64,000 nt of DNA from Paraconiothyrium sp. Pb-2020 (GCA_022419385.1 JAJUBI010000009.1:1178001-1242000), one strand, 5' to 3'. Shown: positions 36,064 through 48,624, counted from the stretch's first letter. The notes: generated by a model from the sequence alone, not told the origin. Numbers and translations: made by a program.

Positions 36064-37863
36064 TCAATCATTCTTCCTAGTGTTTAGCGTCAATCTTTCC
36101 CGTTCGTCATCGCCGCTCCCGGGCTCCATATCCTCATCGTCGCTCCACTTGTCATCTTCGCCCACGGCAAAGATTGTGTCACCATCCAAGCTTTCTCTTG
36201 GCGGAACGACGGGCTTCTGTGGCTTAGGGGCGGGTAGTGGTGAAGCATCGCGGTTAAAGGGTGCTGGGCTGCGGTGTCTGGGGGCTGGGTCGTACGCAGC
36301 GGGACCGCCCCCTTCTTCCTCGTCGAGGGAGTCACGTAACGATGCAATTTCAAAGCCTTCGTCGTCTTGTGCAATCTGTGACATTGTCAGCTGACGGGTC
36401 ATAGCTCGCAGAAATATTGACTCACCTCGTCACTCATGGCGAACCGCCTATTGTTCGCCGTTGGCCTCCACATGTACGCGACGAAGCACACATCGGCAAA
36501 ATACACCAGGTTCAGCCAGCCGTCGAGAACGAACCACCTCGTTTGCCAGTGCGATGGCGCGAAGTCAGGGTTTGAGACGCCAGCAAAGGTGAAGCTGTTG
36601 AGGAAAAAGAACCCAAAGATGACAACGATGCTCGTCAGAATGCACCACCACAATTTTTTATACATATCGGCTTTGACGTGTTGCTTGCGTTCCACAAGAT
36701 CCTTCATTGTAAGGTTCAACGAGTTGAGGGTCCAGATATAGAAAGCCGTCAGGGTCGCAGAAAGGGGGAGGATGACCAACAGCACAAGCGGGCCTGCGTC
36801 GTCTGGTCGGATTGTGAGAGAAGCAATGGCATATACAACACCAAACACAAAGTGTGCCACGGCTAGCCATCGTACGATGATCATTGTCTTACCCAAAGTG
36901 TGCTTGACCACACCATATCCCATGCACACAATGAGCAGCAAGAAAAAGGAGAACGAGTTGCGGAAGGCGTTCAATACGGCAACAACAATCATTAGGACCT
37001 TGGCGCCCAAGTTGTTACCATGGCGGTTCTGGTAGTCATAGAAGCCCCATGTCATCAGCATCTCTAAGACGAGGAACACCAAGATAGCTGTGATGTAGTT
37101 CTGCACGGCGAGAATGTCGTGCCGGTGCTGAAAGTACAGGAAGCCCCAGAAAATGCTGACGACGAAGTATGCGATCGTAATGCCGCCGTAGAAGGGCAGT
37201 TTTGGTATTTGGGCTGCAGGCAACTCTCCGTAAGCGTTGCGGAATGTCACGATGGCTTCGTACTTGACACCTTCTGTGAATGGTAGGGTAGCCACGCAAT
37301 AGTAGCCCGTCTTGAGCGGCACTTTCTCCGCATTGTCCTTGTTGGGGTAGTTGATGGGTTTCTTCTTATCGAGGTGGATTGCTTCGGTGCGGATAAGATT
37401 ATTCGACTTCGCCTCGTAGTCGTCGGCGAGGATCCACTCTGCTCTGTGCGTCTCGTTGCAGAGATTTTCCTTTATGTTTTGGTCGTCGCAAATGTATACG
37501 AGCTATACCATGGTCAGCCTGCCCTGAGCGAGTGCGCGATGCGACGGACCTCCTCGCCAATTTGCTTCCCAAGAAGTGCCGAATCCTTCCATTCCCATAC
37601 TATGACACTGACTGTTGGATCTTTCAACTCCTTGTTCTCGTCCGTATCGACGAATTTAACTTCGATGAAGGGATCTATTGGGCCGCCCCAGGACTTCTTG
37701 CTGTACATGCCCGAACATTTCTGCTGGTCCTTTTGCGTCTGTAATTCATGAGCCATGGTACGCAATCGGGAGACAAGCAGCGCACCAAGACTACATCGAT
37801 CGCTGCCACAGCTGTCGCGGTAGACAGCAGCAGCAGCCCGGCTGTCCGCGACCACAGCTTCAT
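36064..37863 (-). CDS. PTM1-like / GPR107-type lung seven-transmembrane receptor family protein
   Basis: Four exons (37863-37795, 37738-37550, 37502-36426, 36375-36064; introns 56, 47 and 50 nt) give about 548 aa. Signal peptide MKLWSRTAGLLLLSTATAVA. The luminal N-terminal domain contains paired cysteines (KCSGMYSKKSWGG, YICDDQNIKENLCNETHRAE). Then comes a seven-helix Lung_7-TM_R domain starting at FYGGITIAYFVVSIFWGFLY and ending at FADVCFVAYMWRPTANNRRF. The cytosolic tail is acidic and Ser/Pro-rich (WSDDEDMEPGSGDDERER). Yeast PTM1 and human GPR107/108 are Golgi/endosomal membrane proteins implicated in trafficking; a similar role is inferred. All splices keep the frame and join conserved segments. 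About 350 bp separates its ATG from divergent NCS2. Confidence 0.93.
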
Positions 37864-38214
37864 GGTGCCTCAGAGCGTTGAGGCCAGCTGGCGGAGGGGG
37901 CGGAACTACGGCGGAGATTCGGTCGGAAAGGGCGAGACGTTTCTGCAGCGGCGAGGAGAAACTAAGGGTCGGTCGACATGGGATTGCATGCGCCTGTTGT
38001 CGTGGACGTGGAATCTTCAGCGGAACGCGCTGGAACCTGGAGCTTGACGCGGCCTTGGTGGATCCACATCACCGAGCATTGTGGCGCTTGCGCTTGCGCT
38101 TGCCTCTGGCCTTGCTGCCCGGTGTGGCGCAGCACGCTAGAGATGCTTCACCCACAGGCGCACCCAAGACCGTGCAATCCCAGACACTCGCCATTTCCGG
38201 CCAACACCGCAAAC
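37864..38214. promoter_or_regulatory. Divergent promoter between PTM1-like gene and NCS2
   Basis: 351 bp between two ATGs. It includes a GCGCTTGCGCTTGC direct repeat near 38,090-38,102. No specific site can be named. Confidence 0.5.
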
Positions 38215-39421
38215 ATGCCAGGCACACATATCCCGTATGTTGGAGATCAGCTTTGCAGGCGCTGCAAAGAAAATCAAGCTGTTCTCGTCGTGCGCAAGGA
38301 GCCTCTCTGCCGGTGAGCGCATGCATTTTTCCGTGAGGCGAAAGGCAGACCTGCTAACGGCGCAAAGGGACTGCTTTGTGAGATATGTCCACACCAAAGT
38401 CATCAAGCATATGGACTCATTCCGAGTCCGCAATGCTGATCCCAATCGTCAACGGAAGTTGTTACTATCTCTCTCGTTAGGCACATCATCCGTAACCCTC
38501 CTCCACATTCTTGACCATCTGCTCGAGACCCAAACGAGCAAGACTGGCCGGACTGGATTCGGACTTAAAGTGCTTTTCGTTGAGACTGAACGAAAGGCTG
38601 TTCATCAGGATCTGCTTACCAGAGTTCGGCAAGCATATCCAAAGTATGATATAGCATCACTGCCACTGCACGACGTTTTCCGATTTGTACAAGGGACCAC
38701 CGACAGTCTATCCGATCTACTACCAACCTCAAAGGTTAGAGAAGAGGTACCTCCAGCGGACAAACTCGCACATCTGTTCAGCTCACTTACCTCTGCCACT
38801 GCTCGCGCAGACGTTCTCGCCACGCTTAGGACAAGGCTTGTAGTAGAATATGCAAAGTCGTCGGGTTGCGAGGGCATACTCTGGGGTGACAGCACAACAA
38901 AACTTGCCGAGAAGACCCTAGCCGAGACAGCCAAAGGGCGCGGGTTTTCTCTCCCATGGCACGTAGCAGACGGCGACTCCCCCTTCGGTCTGACCTTCAA
39001 CTTCCCTCTTCGAGACCTCCTCAAGAAGGAAATCGTCTCCTACGTGGATATAGTCGGCCACCCTCTTCCATCGTTGGTGTTTGAAACCGCGCCGACGCAA
39101 GCTTCTATGAACTCGAAGAATACTACCATCGATGACCTTATGAAGCAATACTTCGAATCGGTCGAGGAAAACTTTCCGAGCATCGTTTCAAATGTTGTCA
39201 GAACGACTGGGAAGTTGGAAGCGACGCCCACCACAACTGAATCATCCAAATGTGGTCTCTGCAGTATGCCCGTAGGCGACGGTCGCTTTGGCATCCATGC
39301 ATGGGGAGGCGATCAGCATGGTATTATTGACCCTGCCAGAGCTAGTCACGGGAGGCGACTATGTTACGGCTGTACCCGGTCCGTCCCACATACCACAGAA
39401 ACCGCGAATGGAGGCATATGA
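38215..39421 (+). CDS. NCS2: Cytoplasmic tRNA 2-thiolation protein 2 (NCS2/CTU2)
   Basis: Two exons (38215-38312, 38368-39421; 55-nt intron GTGAGC..AAG) give about 383 aa. With NCS6/CTU1 it thiolates the wobble uridine (mcm5s2U34) of Lys, Glu and Gln tRNAs in the cytosol, using sulfur relayed by URM1. The N-terminus has the zinc-type C-x(2)-C (LCRRCKENQAVLVVRKEPLC) and the splice gives RDCFVRYVHTKVIKHMDSFR. The degenerate PP-loop, LSLSLGTSSVTLLHIL, lacks the full SGGxDS of the catalytic partner, as is normal for NCS2. SGCEGILWGDSTTKLAEKTL follows, and the C-terminal Cys pairs are KCGLCSMPV and LCYGCTRSV. It ends at TGA 39419-39421; the frame is open for many codons beyond (see findings). Confidence 0.95.
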
Positions 39422-39542
39422 ATTTTCATTGGTGATCTAATCCCTTGTACCCTCCTTCAGGCGGTCTACACAACAAACTGCACCGAACCTCAACAGCAGA
39501 GCCAGAACCTGAAAAACTGCCGCCAAAAGCCGTTCCACGATC

Positions 39543-39903
39543 TCACCGACTGTTCAGCAGCGTCGCCAGTACTCGATGGTCAAGCAGGCTATATCGTGCC
39601 CCGTGGAAAATATCACGGTCGATATCGAGGAGACTGTGGGGCTGTATTCGATGCATTTTGCTCCGCGGGACCCAACCACTGAACATGATCCGTAGGTCGG
39701 GTCCCTTGTTGGAACAATACTCGTGGAAGACGTGCGGGATTTTCCCCCGCGCGTCAAGGTCGTCCATGAACCGTATTATTGATCCAGCCAAGATGCGAGT
39801 AATCAGATTTTCTTATACCAGTCTGCATCGTTTGCAGCTTCGAAACACACCCAATAGTCGTGTATGTACCTGCGTGATCATAATCTCGGACGCGTGTAAT
39901 CAT
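39543..39903 (-). CDS. Tentative 100-aa hypothetical protein
   Basis: Proposed exons 39903-39870 and 39811-39543 with a 58-nt intron (GTACAT..AAG). The product starts MITRVRDYDHAENLITRILA and continues with SIIRFMDDLDARGKIPHVFH, then YCSNKGPDLRIMFSGWVPRS. Composition is balanced and looks like globular protein, better than other frames here. I recognise no family. It could be the 3' part of a longer gene or a decayed copy. It overlaps the open extension downstream of NCS2 on the other strand; at most one is likely real. Confidence 0.27.
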
Positions 39904-40260
39904 GGCCGATGTGGTTCGCTGTTCGAGTGGAGCAGCACGGCGACCTTCCCTTTCCAGCGGACTAACAACGGTCGTTCGGCTAGAAGCGAACAAGGCGCTG
40001 TCAGGGCGCGTACATCGCCATGCTTATTTCGTATGCCTGGTCTTTCTACCGCTCCTCAACATGCGCCTTCGACCAATCGTCGTACCACGAGTCCCCGTCT
40101 ATCGGCGCACCGCCTTCCGGACAATGTGAAGACGCGCACGTGTGGGTGCCGAGGCTTTAAGATATAAAGCCATATGCTGTAGAGCTTCTCCAAGCACGTC
40201 AAGCTTTTGCTTGTTGACTGTAGCGTTACGCTTCGTTGTTGTTGCTGCTGCTTCTACACC

Positions 40261-41909
40261 ATGGACGACATATGGGCCACGCTAAAGGTGTTGCCGCTCT
40301 TCGCGGCGTGCGCTTTGGCGTCTGCTAGTTATCCGGCTATTCCAGCAGACAAGACAACCCCAGGGCAACAGCGACTCGCCGTCAAAGGACCAAACGGTAT
40401 GTCAAGAAGTATACGAAAGCAAGTATTGATTGGCTGATGTCGCGGAAGCTGTCTCTGTCGGTTGGAATACCTACCAAAAGCTTGACCAGCCATGCGTTCA
40501 GTACGGAACTTCAAACACTTCCTTGACGTTCAAGCAGTGCTCCACCAGCTCAGTCACATACCCGACGTCGCGCACGTACTCCAACGCTGTGACTCTTGCC
40601 GGCCTCACGCCAGCTACCACTTATTACTACAAGATCGTTTCAACGAACTCGTCTGTGGAGCATTTTCTCAGCCCACGGGTGCCTGGTGACAAGACGCCCT
40701 TCTCCATGAATGCCATCATAGATCTTGGCGTATATGGTGCAGACGGATTCACCATCCAAGGAGATCAGACGAAGCGTGATATCATCCCAACGATTGATCC
40801 ATCGCTTAATCACAGTACTATTGACCGTCTTGCGCGGACGGTGGACGACTATGAGTTTATCATTCATTCGGGAGACCTAGCATATGGTCAGTTCCCATAC
40901 GTGCCCGATTTTGCAACATATCTAACCTTCCTCAGCTGACGATTGGTTCGAGAAACCCAAAAACATTCTTGACGGGAAGAACGCATACGAGGCTATCTTG
41001 GAGCAATTTTACACCCAACTTGCTCCAATCGCTGGACATAAGCTATACATGGCCAGTCCGGGAAATCACGAGGTTGCTTGCCAGGTAAAGAAATCAGATC
41101 TATCGATATTGTTTCCCTATTAAACTGGTCCAGGAAATCCCCGTACTTACGCTCGCCTGCCCAGAGGGCCAGAAGAATTTCACCGACTTCATGAATCGCT
41201 TCGGACAGACCATGCCCGTGTCTTTTGCATCAACTTCCGCCAACGAGAAGGCCAAGGTAAACGCCAACAAAGCCGCAGCCCTTGCGAAGCCACCGTTCTG
41301 GTATTCCTTCGAGTAGGAATGGTTCACGTCGCAATGATCGACAGAACCGATTTCGCCAACGCGCCCGACCAGCCTGGCGGCTCCTCGGGCTACCTAAACG
41401 CTTCGCCCTTCGGTACCGCAAACCAACAGCTCGATTGGCTCGCCGCGGATCTCGCATCCGTCGACCGCACCGTCACTCCCTGGGTCGTCGTCGGCGGGCA
41501 TCGCCCCTGGTATACGACCAAAGGCAGCTCGCCCTGTGACGCTTGTCAGATGGCCTTTGAACCTCTGCTCTATAAGTATGGCGTCGATCTGGCCATCTTG
41601 GGGCACGTGCACAATTCGCAGCGTTTCCTGCCGGTCAACAACAGTGTCGCGGATCCCGCGGGGCTGAACAATCCCAAGGCGCCCGTGTACATCGTTGCTG
41701 GGGGTGCGGGAAACATTGAGGGGTTGTCCAGTGTGGGCGCTAACTACAGCACCAACGTCTTTGCGTACGCTGATGATTTCAGCTATGCTAGAGTGTCATT
41801 CCAGGACACGAACAATCTGAAGGTGGAATTCATTAGATCGAGCACAGGCGATATCTTAGACTCGAGCGTACTGTTTAAGGAGCATAATCAACAGTTTATT
41901 ATACAATGA
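40261..41909 (+). pseudogene. Secreted purple acid phosphatase, broken by a 1-nt frameshift
   Basis: Metallophosphoesterase with a fibronectin-like N-terminal domain; would be about 499 aa if intact. Exons 40261-40396, 40449-40886, 40936-41084 and 41134-41909, with introns of 52, 49 and 49 nt. A secretion signal follows MDDIWATLKV. Motifs in order: SVGWNTYQKL, HSGDLAYADDW across a splice, SPGNHEVACQ, then after the break VVGGHRPWYTT and LGHVHNSQRF, so all metal-binding motifs from GDLAY on are kept. At 41,311-41,318 the frame meets TAG directly after FWYSFE, whereas family proteins read FWYSFEYGMVHV; one base is missing after position 41,315, and the protein resumes in the next frame at 41,319. 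No intron model repairs it. It could be a recent loss or a sequencing error. Confidence 0.88.
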
Positions 41910-42114
41910 TTATGTAACATATTTGGCAAATATAGAGTACGCAGATGGTAAATACCACTATAATAAGATATATAAAAAGCCAGTTTATCTTATTATACCT
42001 TATTTCTATAATCTTTACTCCTAGTATAGTAGTATTATAAAAAATATAGTATTACTATATATTTAGTACCTAAGTAACTATTAGAATTTAGGTATAGGGT
42101 ATTATAGTTCTACT

Positions 42115-42530
42115 TACGCTGGTCGGCTAGGTTAGGGTTACTAGACGTGAGTCTAGGTTAGGTTATAGGTCGTATAGATACTAGGTATAGGTTAGGTTAG
42201 GGTTATACTAGTATAGGTATAGGTTAGGTTAGAGTTATACTAGCGTAAGTATAGGTTAGGGCTAGAGTTATACTAGCATAAGTATAGGTTAGGGCTAGGG
42301 TTATACTAGTCCTAATTAGAAAAAAACCTTATAATCTATTATAAAAAGCTATTATAATTAATATTAAAAATTTATTTTATTACTTAAAGTAGCTTAGTTT
42401 TATCCTAATTAGACCTAGTATTAACCTAACCTAGACCTATACTAGTATAACTCTAACCCTAACCTATACCTATACTAAAAAATTTAGTATAAGTATAGAT
42501 TAGAGTTAGGGTTAGGTCTTATATAAGCTA
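42115..42530. repeat. Degenerate telomere-like tandem repeats in inverted arrangement
   Basis: 42,130-42,305 has about five degenerate copies of a unit of roughly 30-35 bp containing ATAGGTTAGGGTTA-like and GTTATACTAGTATA-like pieces. At 42,415-42,475 the same motif recurs in reverse complement (CTCTAACCCTAACCTATACC) and at 42,495-42,520 again forward (TAGAGTTAGGGTTAGGTC). The TTAGGG hexamer occurs once per unit, not in tandem. Either an RIP-mutated satellite or a subtelomere-derived repeat. Confidence 0.6.
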
Positions 42531-42725
42531 ATTATTACGACTAGAAGCTAGGCGTCTTAGACGGCTATAGTTAGGTAACTGTAAGGGGTATATAGTCTAA
42601 ATACTAATAGAGTAATCCGGCAGTAATTTATCTATCTATATACTATAAATATATTTTAGTATCTACTCTAGATAGTAGAGCTATATTACCCTATACCTAA
42701 AGTCTAATATTTAAATTACCTAAAC

Positions 42726-42749
42726 TGTTACGGCTGCTACGCCGCAACA
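42726..42749. repeat. Short GC-rich inverted repeat, possible LTR edge
   Basis: TGTTACGGC, a 6-nt loop and GCCGCAACA form an imperfect palindrome (8 of 9 pairs) in otherwise AT-rich DNA. TGTTAC is a common LTR start in fungal Gypsy elements, so this may be the 5' edge of the host element whose gag resumes at 50,756. That is inference. Confidence 0.4.
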
Positions 42750-43400
42750 GAATTATAGGAACTAACATAATAACAGCAGCAACTAGTTAGATTATAAGAA
42801 TAAGTATTATAATTATAGGTTAGATGCTAAGCATAATATAGACATGTAATTAGAATTATATAATTAAATCTATAGATCTGTAAATGCTAAGGATACAGAG
42901 CTATAGAGCCAGAATCTATAGATCTATAAAAACCTATAAATAGAGCCTATAGAGCCTAGGCTAGATAGCAGTATATAGAGATAACAGATTACTACTAGTA
43001 ATTTCTTATTATTAATCTATAATATAGTTTACTGTATCTAGTTTCTTTATAGAAGATTACCCTTAAGTCTTTAGTAATATATTCTTATTATAGTAATTAA
43101 TTAATGCTTACCTGCATATAACTTATATAACCCTATATGCTACTTATCTCTTACTAGAACCCTAACTGGGCCGCGGTTTACCATAGTGTCAAGAAGGCTC
43201 TATTACATAAACTCTTTTTAGAGTAGTCTAGTTTTACTATCGCCACTTAAGGTAATAACACAGCAGAAGAGACTAGATATACTAGAATAGTAGATAGATA
43301 TTTAACCCGCAGTAATTATATATAAGAAATAAATAATATAAACTATTTAGATAATAATAAATGCTAATTAACTCTACTACTACTATTAGAAGATAAATAA

Positions 43401-43563
43401 TATTAGACTTATATAATAGTAAGTAACACTTAGGTTATAATAAGGTTAATTTCTATCTAAGTTCTCTCTACCTCTAATAGGCTTTTTACTTCGCCTTACT
43501 AGTGCTGTACTATAGCAGTATATATAAGGCACTATTTATATAGTTTCTACTTTTACCCTTATA
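43401..43563 (-). repeat. 163-bp LTR, left copy (3' LTR of minus-strand element)
   Basis: Nearly identical to 50588-50750 apart from transitions. Starts TATTAGAC and ends CTTATA on the plus strand, as expected of TG..CA ends after RIP. Confidence 0.88.
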
Positions 43564-46500
43564 ACTATTCCCCTCTTCTTATATAACTGCCTTAGTTATA
43601 TATTTAATAGAGTATTACTATAATTATATTATATAGTTACCTATACTATAACGCGTCTGCGCTATTATTATCTAGTATTTTATTATGCTAAGTAAAGGTT
43701 AAAAAAGTAAATAATCCCTTAATAGGTAGTAACTTATAGTAATAGTTACTATAGGTAATATAGTAATAGCAGTATATAAATATATATTATAAAGTTTTTT
43801 AACTTCTCTTTTTCTTTTCCTTAGAAATCTAGTATTTACCTTTATATACTAATTACTTCTATTATATACTCTTTATTATAGTTGCCTAACTAGATTCCTA
43901 ATATAGGCTGTGTTCTACTATTATTTTACTATTACTAACTTTTAAGTAGACTTAGTAGCTAAGTACTATAGCTTATCTATAAGTTACTAGAGCCCTACTA
44001 CCTAAGGTATACTAAGTAAATTAGCTATAATAAGTAGAAGTCTTATAAATATAAAGGCCTCTATAAGTATAAGTATTATATTAAACTTTATAAAGAGTGT
44101 AAAGAAATTCTGCCCTAGTTTATTAAATATATTAATAGTTTAATTTACGTATACTAGTGCACTAAACTAACTTAAATAGAACTCTAAGAACTATATTACC
44201 TTAGTAAAGGTAGTATTAGTTTACTCTTAATATTAATATTTTTTTATATAAGGAGAATAAATAAGGCCTAAAAAGAAACCTACTATAGTAGAGGTAGTAT
44301 TACTCTAAGTTAAGGCTACTAACTACCTTACTAGTACTATTAAGGGCATCTAAATATTCTTAGGTTAAAGGTATATACTTTAGGGCTGTTAGTTTACTAT
44401 TATACTAATATTAAGTAGGCTAGGCTATACCTTAGGTAATACTAATATACTATCTAATAGTATAGTTTCTAATTCTAAAGAAGAAGATAAGGTAATCTAG
44501 GCCTCTTCTATACCTTTCTAATAGTAGTAGTAGTAATAACTTAGAGCCTTTAGAGGTAATACTACTAAGGTACTAGGTAATACTTAGCCCTAAAAAGGTA
44601 CCTACTTATAATTCTACTACTAAGGGTACTAAGAATAATACTTTAGAATTCTATACTACTTTTACCTCTATATACTACTACTATACCTTCTAGTCCTTTA
44701 GCTTATTTTAACTAAAAACCTTCTAATACTCTTATAGGCTTTTATTATACTACTTTAAGCTATAACTTACTACTACTATATAAAGTCCCCTCTAAAGATA
44801 AAGAAAGGAGCCTAATTAAAATAGAGAAAAAAAGCCTATCTAGAAAATTTTAAAAATAAGTAGAGGAAGGTAGTCTTTACTAGTTTAAAGGCCTTACTTT
44901 ATATCTTATTTTACTAAGAGTAAGATATCTATCTACCTTCTACTTTATATACTACTATTAATTTAGTACCCTTTACTACCTTAGCCTACTAACTTTACCC
45001 CTTTCTTTAAGTATAAGAAGTATAATAGTAATATACCTATAGCCCTATTAGTAAAAGTAGAAGAAGAAGTAGAGTAAAAAAAAAACTAGCTATACTATAG
45101 TACTAGTAGTAGTAGTAGTATAATAGCCCTTAGAGTATAGTTAATTTTAGTAGGTACTATTTATACCTAGAAAGTATTTTATTACCTTATAAGTGTATCT
45201 CTATACTAGTAAGGTACTAGGCTCTAGCCCTAAATAATATAGTAATTATAACTTTTTCTTTTTTAGCTTTCTATATTATAATATTAGTTCTTTATTAATA
45301 TTATATTTAGGGACCTATTAGTTATAGTCTCTTACCTATTCTTACTACTTAACTATATTAGATTACCCCTTTTATTCTTTTTTTCTAGTAACTATTTAAC
45401 TATATATTATTCCCCTTACTCTTTACCTTTATCTAGCTAGATAGGTTCTAGTTTATAATATTATTATTTTCTCTAGCCTTATATAGCTTTAACAGGCTAG
45501 TATAGAAGATAGGGTAGATTTTTAACTTAGTAGGTAGTAGAGTCTATATACCTATCTCTATAGGCTCTACTACTAAAAATAGCCTAATATACCTTACTAT
45601 TAGCTTCTTACTAGGGTATTACAGCCTTAAGTTATAGGTAGATAGTAGACTAGGTCCCCCTTATTAAAGATCTAGGGTATAGTATTAATTATAGTAGTAT
45701 TTCTATACCTTAGAGTATAATACTATCTCTATTTATTACTTCTTATTATTCTATAAGGTTTATAGCCTCTTATTTACTATAGGTACCTTACTATTTACTA
45801 CCTTCTTATAGTTAAGGCGTAGGTAGAACCTATAGTAAGTAAAAAAGGGAACTTTCTATTATTATATTTATAGAGTTATTATAGGTAAATTCTACTAAAG
45901 TAGTAGCTAGGGCTAGTTTTTTAGTCTTTAATATAAAGTATAAGTATTACTTAGAGTCTAATTTTAGTACTTAGTCTAGCTATTATTTATAGGTAGAAGG
46001 CTATACTAAGCTAGTACTTTACCTTTACTATAAAGTAGAACTCTGCCTAGAATACTAAAGTAAAGACTATTCCCCTATTAGAGACTATACCCTATAGTAG
46101 GCTAAATAGCCTAACTATTACTTATAAATAGGTTTACTAGCCTAGTAGTATTTATTTTTTAGTAGTAGGGATATAGCGCACTATCTTAGTATAATAATTA
46201 ACTATTACCTAGATTATATTATAGGTAAGCTATTATAGTAGCTAGTAGTAAGCCTATAATAAAGTCTATAGTAAGTTCTTACTAGGGCCCCTTTAGAAAA
46301 GTAAATTTAGTTTACTAGTAGGTACTACTTAGGCGCCTTTATCTTATATATACTATATAGAAGTCTATATACTTCTTTATAGTAGCTTCTATATTTAGCT
46401 AAAGTATTAGTAGCTAATAAGCTCTAGGGTCTTAGCCCTACTAAAGTAACTAGCTAGTAGGTTATTATAGTAATACTATAGAATCTCTATTCTTATAGTA

Positions 46501-48624
46501 GGTTATTAGATATATATACCTACTTACTATAAGTAATATACCCTTATCTTCTAGCCTCTACTATATTAGTTACCTACTTTACTACGCTTCTAGGCGCAGC
46601 ACTATAATATTACTTACTTATATACTATAAAGGGGTCTACTGCTTATAACTTCTAAATAGTAGTAAGAAGAGATTTAGTAATAGGCTTATAAACTTTAGT
46701 CTTTTACTACTTCTTATACTTATTACTTATTATTAACCTTAGTACTAAAAATATACTTATCTTATATTTAAGGGCTAGCTCTTAGCTACTCTTGCACTTT
46801 ACTAGTACTCTAAAGGGCTAGCTCTTAGCTACTTCTAGTTTAATTATCTCTTATATAATTATACTAACTTCTATAGGCACTTCTTCTCCCTTCTTATAAA
46901 GAATACTTATAGAGTAGTAATTATTACCTAAGGTTCTAGTATACTACTATTACCTACTAGGTATTATAATAGCCTATTAGTAGAGTTAGTCTTTTTACCC
47001 TATACTTAATCTTAAAGTTATAGGCTACTAAAAGGTCGCCTATTCTACTACCTTTATAATAGGGCCTTTATACCTATAAAACCCCTTAGTTATTATAGTC
47101 TATAAATACCTCTAGAGTATATAATAGTCTCTTAATATAGTATTACTAGTGCTTTATTACCTCTATAATAGCAGTAAGTTCTAAGTTATAGGTATAGTAG
47201 TTCCCTTTAGTAGGGATAACTTTCTTAACTAGAAGGTAATTAATACTAGTTCCCTATATTAAACTTCTAGAAAAGACGCCTACTAGACCCTATATTAAGG
47301 TATCTATTTCTAATCTAGAAGAAAGAGTAGAGTTATAGTATTAGAGTAAGTACTATTAAAAGGTATTATATAGCTAGCGCTTTACCTTTTTAGTAACCTT
47401 AGCTATATAAATAGCCCTTAACTCTTTTCTTTCTTATTCTTTAAAAGGTTAGTAATTAGTTTTATAATAAGGGAGAACTACCTAATAAAGCCTATAAAAG
47501 TTTATAAACCTAATAAATACTTATATATTCTTAATTAACTTAATTTTAGGCTATTCTCTAATAGCTTTACCTAGAATAGGTCTATCTGTATGCTGTTAAG
47601 GCGTATAATAAACCTAGAAATTTAACTTAGTTAGTATAAAATATATATTTCTTTAGGTTAATATATATAGTACTAGTAGTATAGTTTTAGAGAACTTTTA
47701 CTATTATACCTAGTAATCTTCCCCTTCTTTACTAAAGACTAGTATATTATCTAGGTAGACTATATAAAAGATATTAGTATACTCTACTAGGCTTAATTTA
47801 TATAGCCCTAAAAAGTAGTAGGTGTATTAGTTAGCTAAAAGGTATAATAGTATACTTAAAATAGCTATATTATATTTAGAATACTATCTTCTACTTATTA
47901 CCCTAATAGATCTATATTCTATAATAGGCATCTTTTAGGTCTAGCTTAGTAAAGTAGGTAGAGCCTAATAGTTAGTCTAGGTTTACTAATTAGGGTAAGG
48001 CTAGGTAGTTTTTCTTAGTAACTTTATTTAAGCCCCTATAGTCTATATATAGGTATAGTGCTATCTTTCTTAGGTATAAATAGTATAGGGGCGTATAGGG
48101 CTAGTGCTTTTATAGATCTACTCTAGGTATTACACCTTTACTAAGTAGTTATATAGAGTTTTAAGTTCTTAGGGATAGGTTATATAGAGGCCTAAAAGGT
48201 ACTATAGTTTCTTCTTTTAGTTTAATTATATAGTTAGCTCTCTAGTATTCTAGTAGCACTTTAGCAGCGCTTTAGCTAGCTATATTAATAAACTATTCTA
48301 ACTATTTAGTAGTTCTATAGGGCCCTTCTCTTACTTCTAGAGTCTATTACTACTATTATATAGACCTTAACCTAGTTTCTAGAGTCTCTATAAATTAGAA
48401 TTAATCTTTATTTTAATACCTCTACTTCTACTCCTAGCGCTATTATATTATACTAATTAAGAACTACTAGCCTTCTAGAGCCTAGGTATCTTAATAATTA
48501 TAGGGTTTATAGTATTAATTACTTTATATATAATAGTATCTAGCTACTGCTTAGTGCCCTAGAAATCTATAGTAGTAATACTAATATTATAGGCAGTAGA
48601 GCTTTATACTATTATAGAGTTAAG

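Noticed and set aside
39445..40167. Plus-strand 240-codon frame downstream of NCS2
   Set aside because: Ser/Arg-rich translation without motifs, overlapping two better alternatives and the phosphatase promoter.
41221..41316. Intron from GTAAAC (41,257) to TAG (41,316) to explain the phosphatase stop
   Set aside because: It would remove the conserved FWYSFE segment and leaves the downstream exon in the wrong frame, so a 1-nt deletion fits better.
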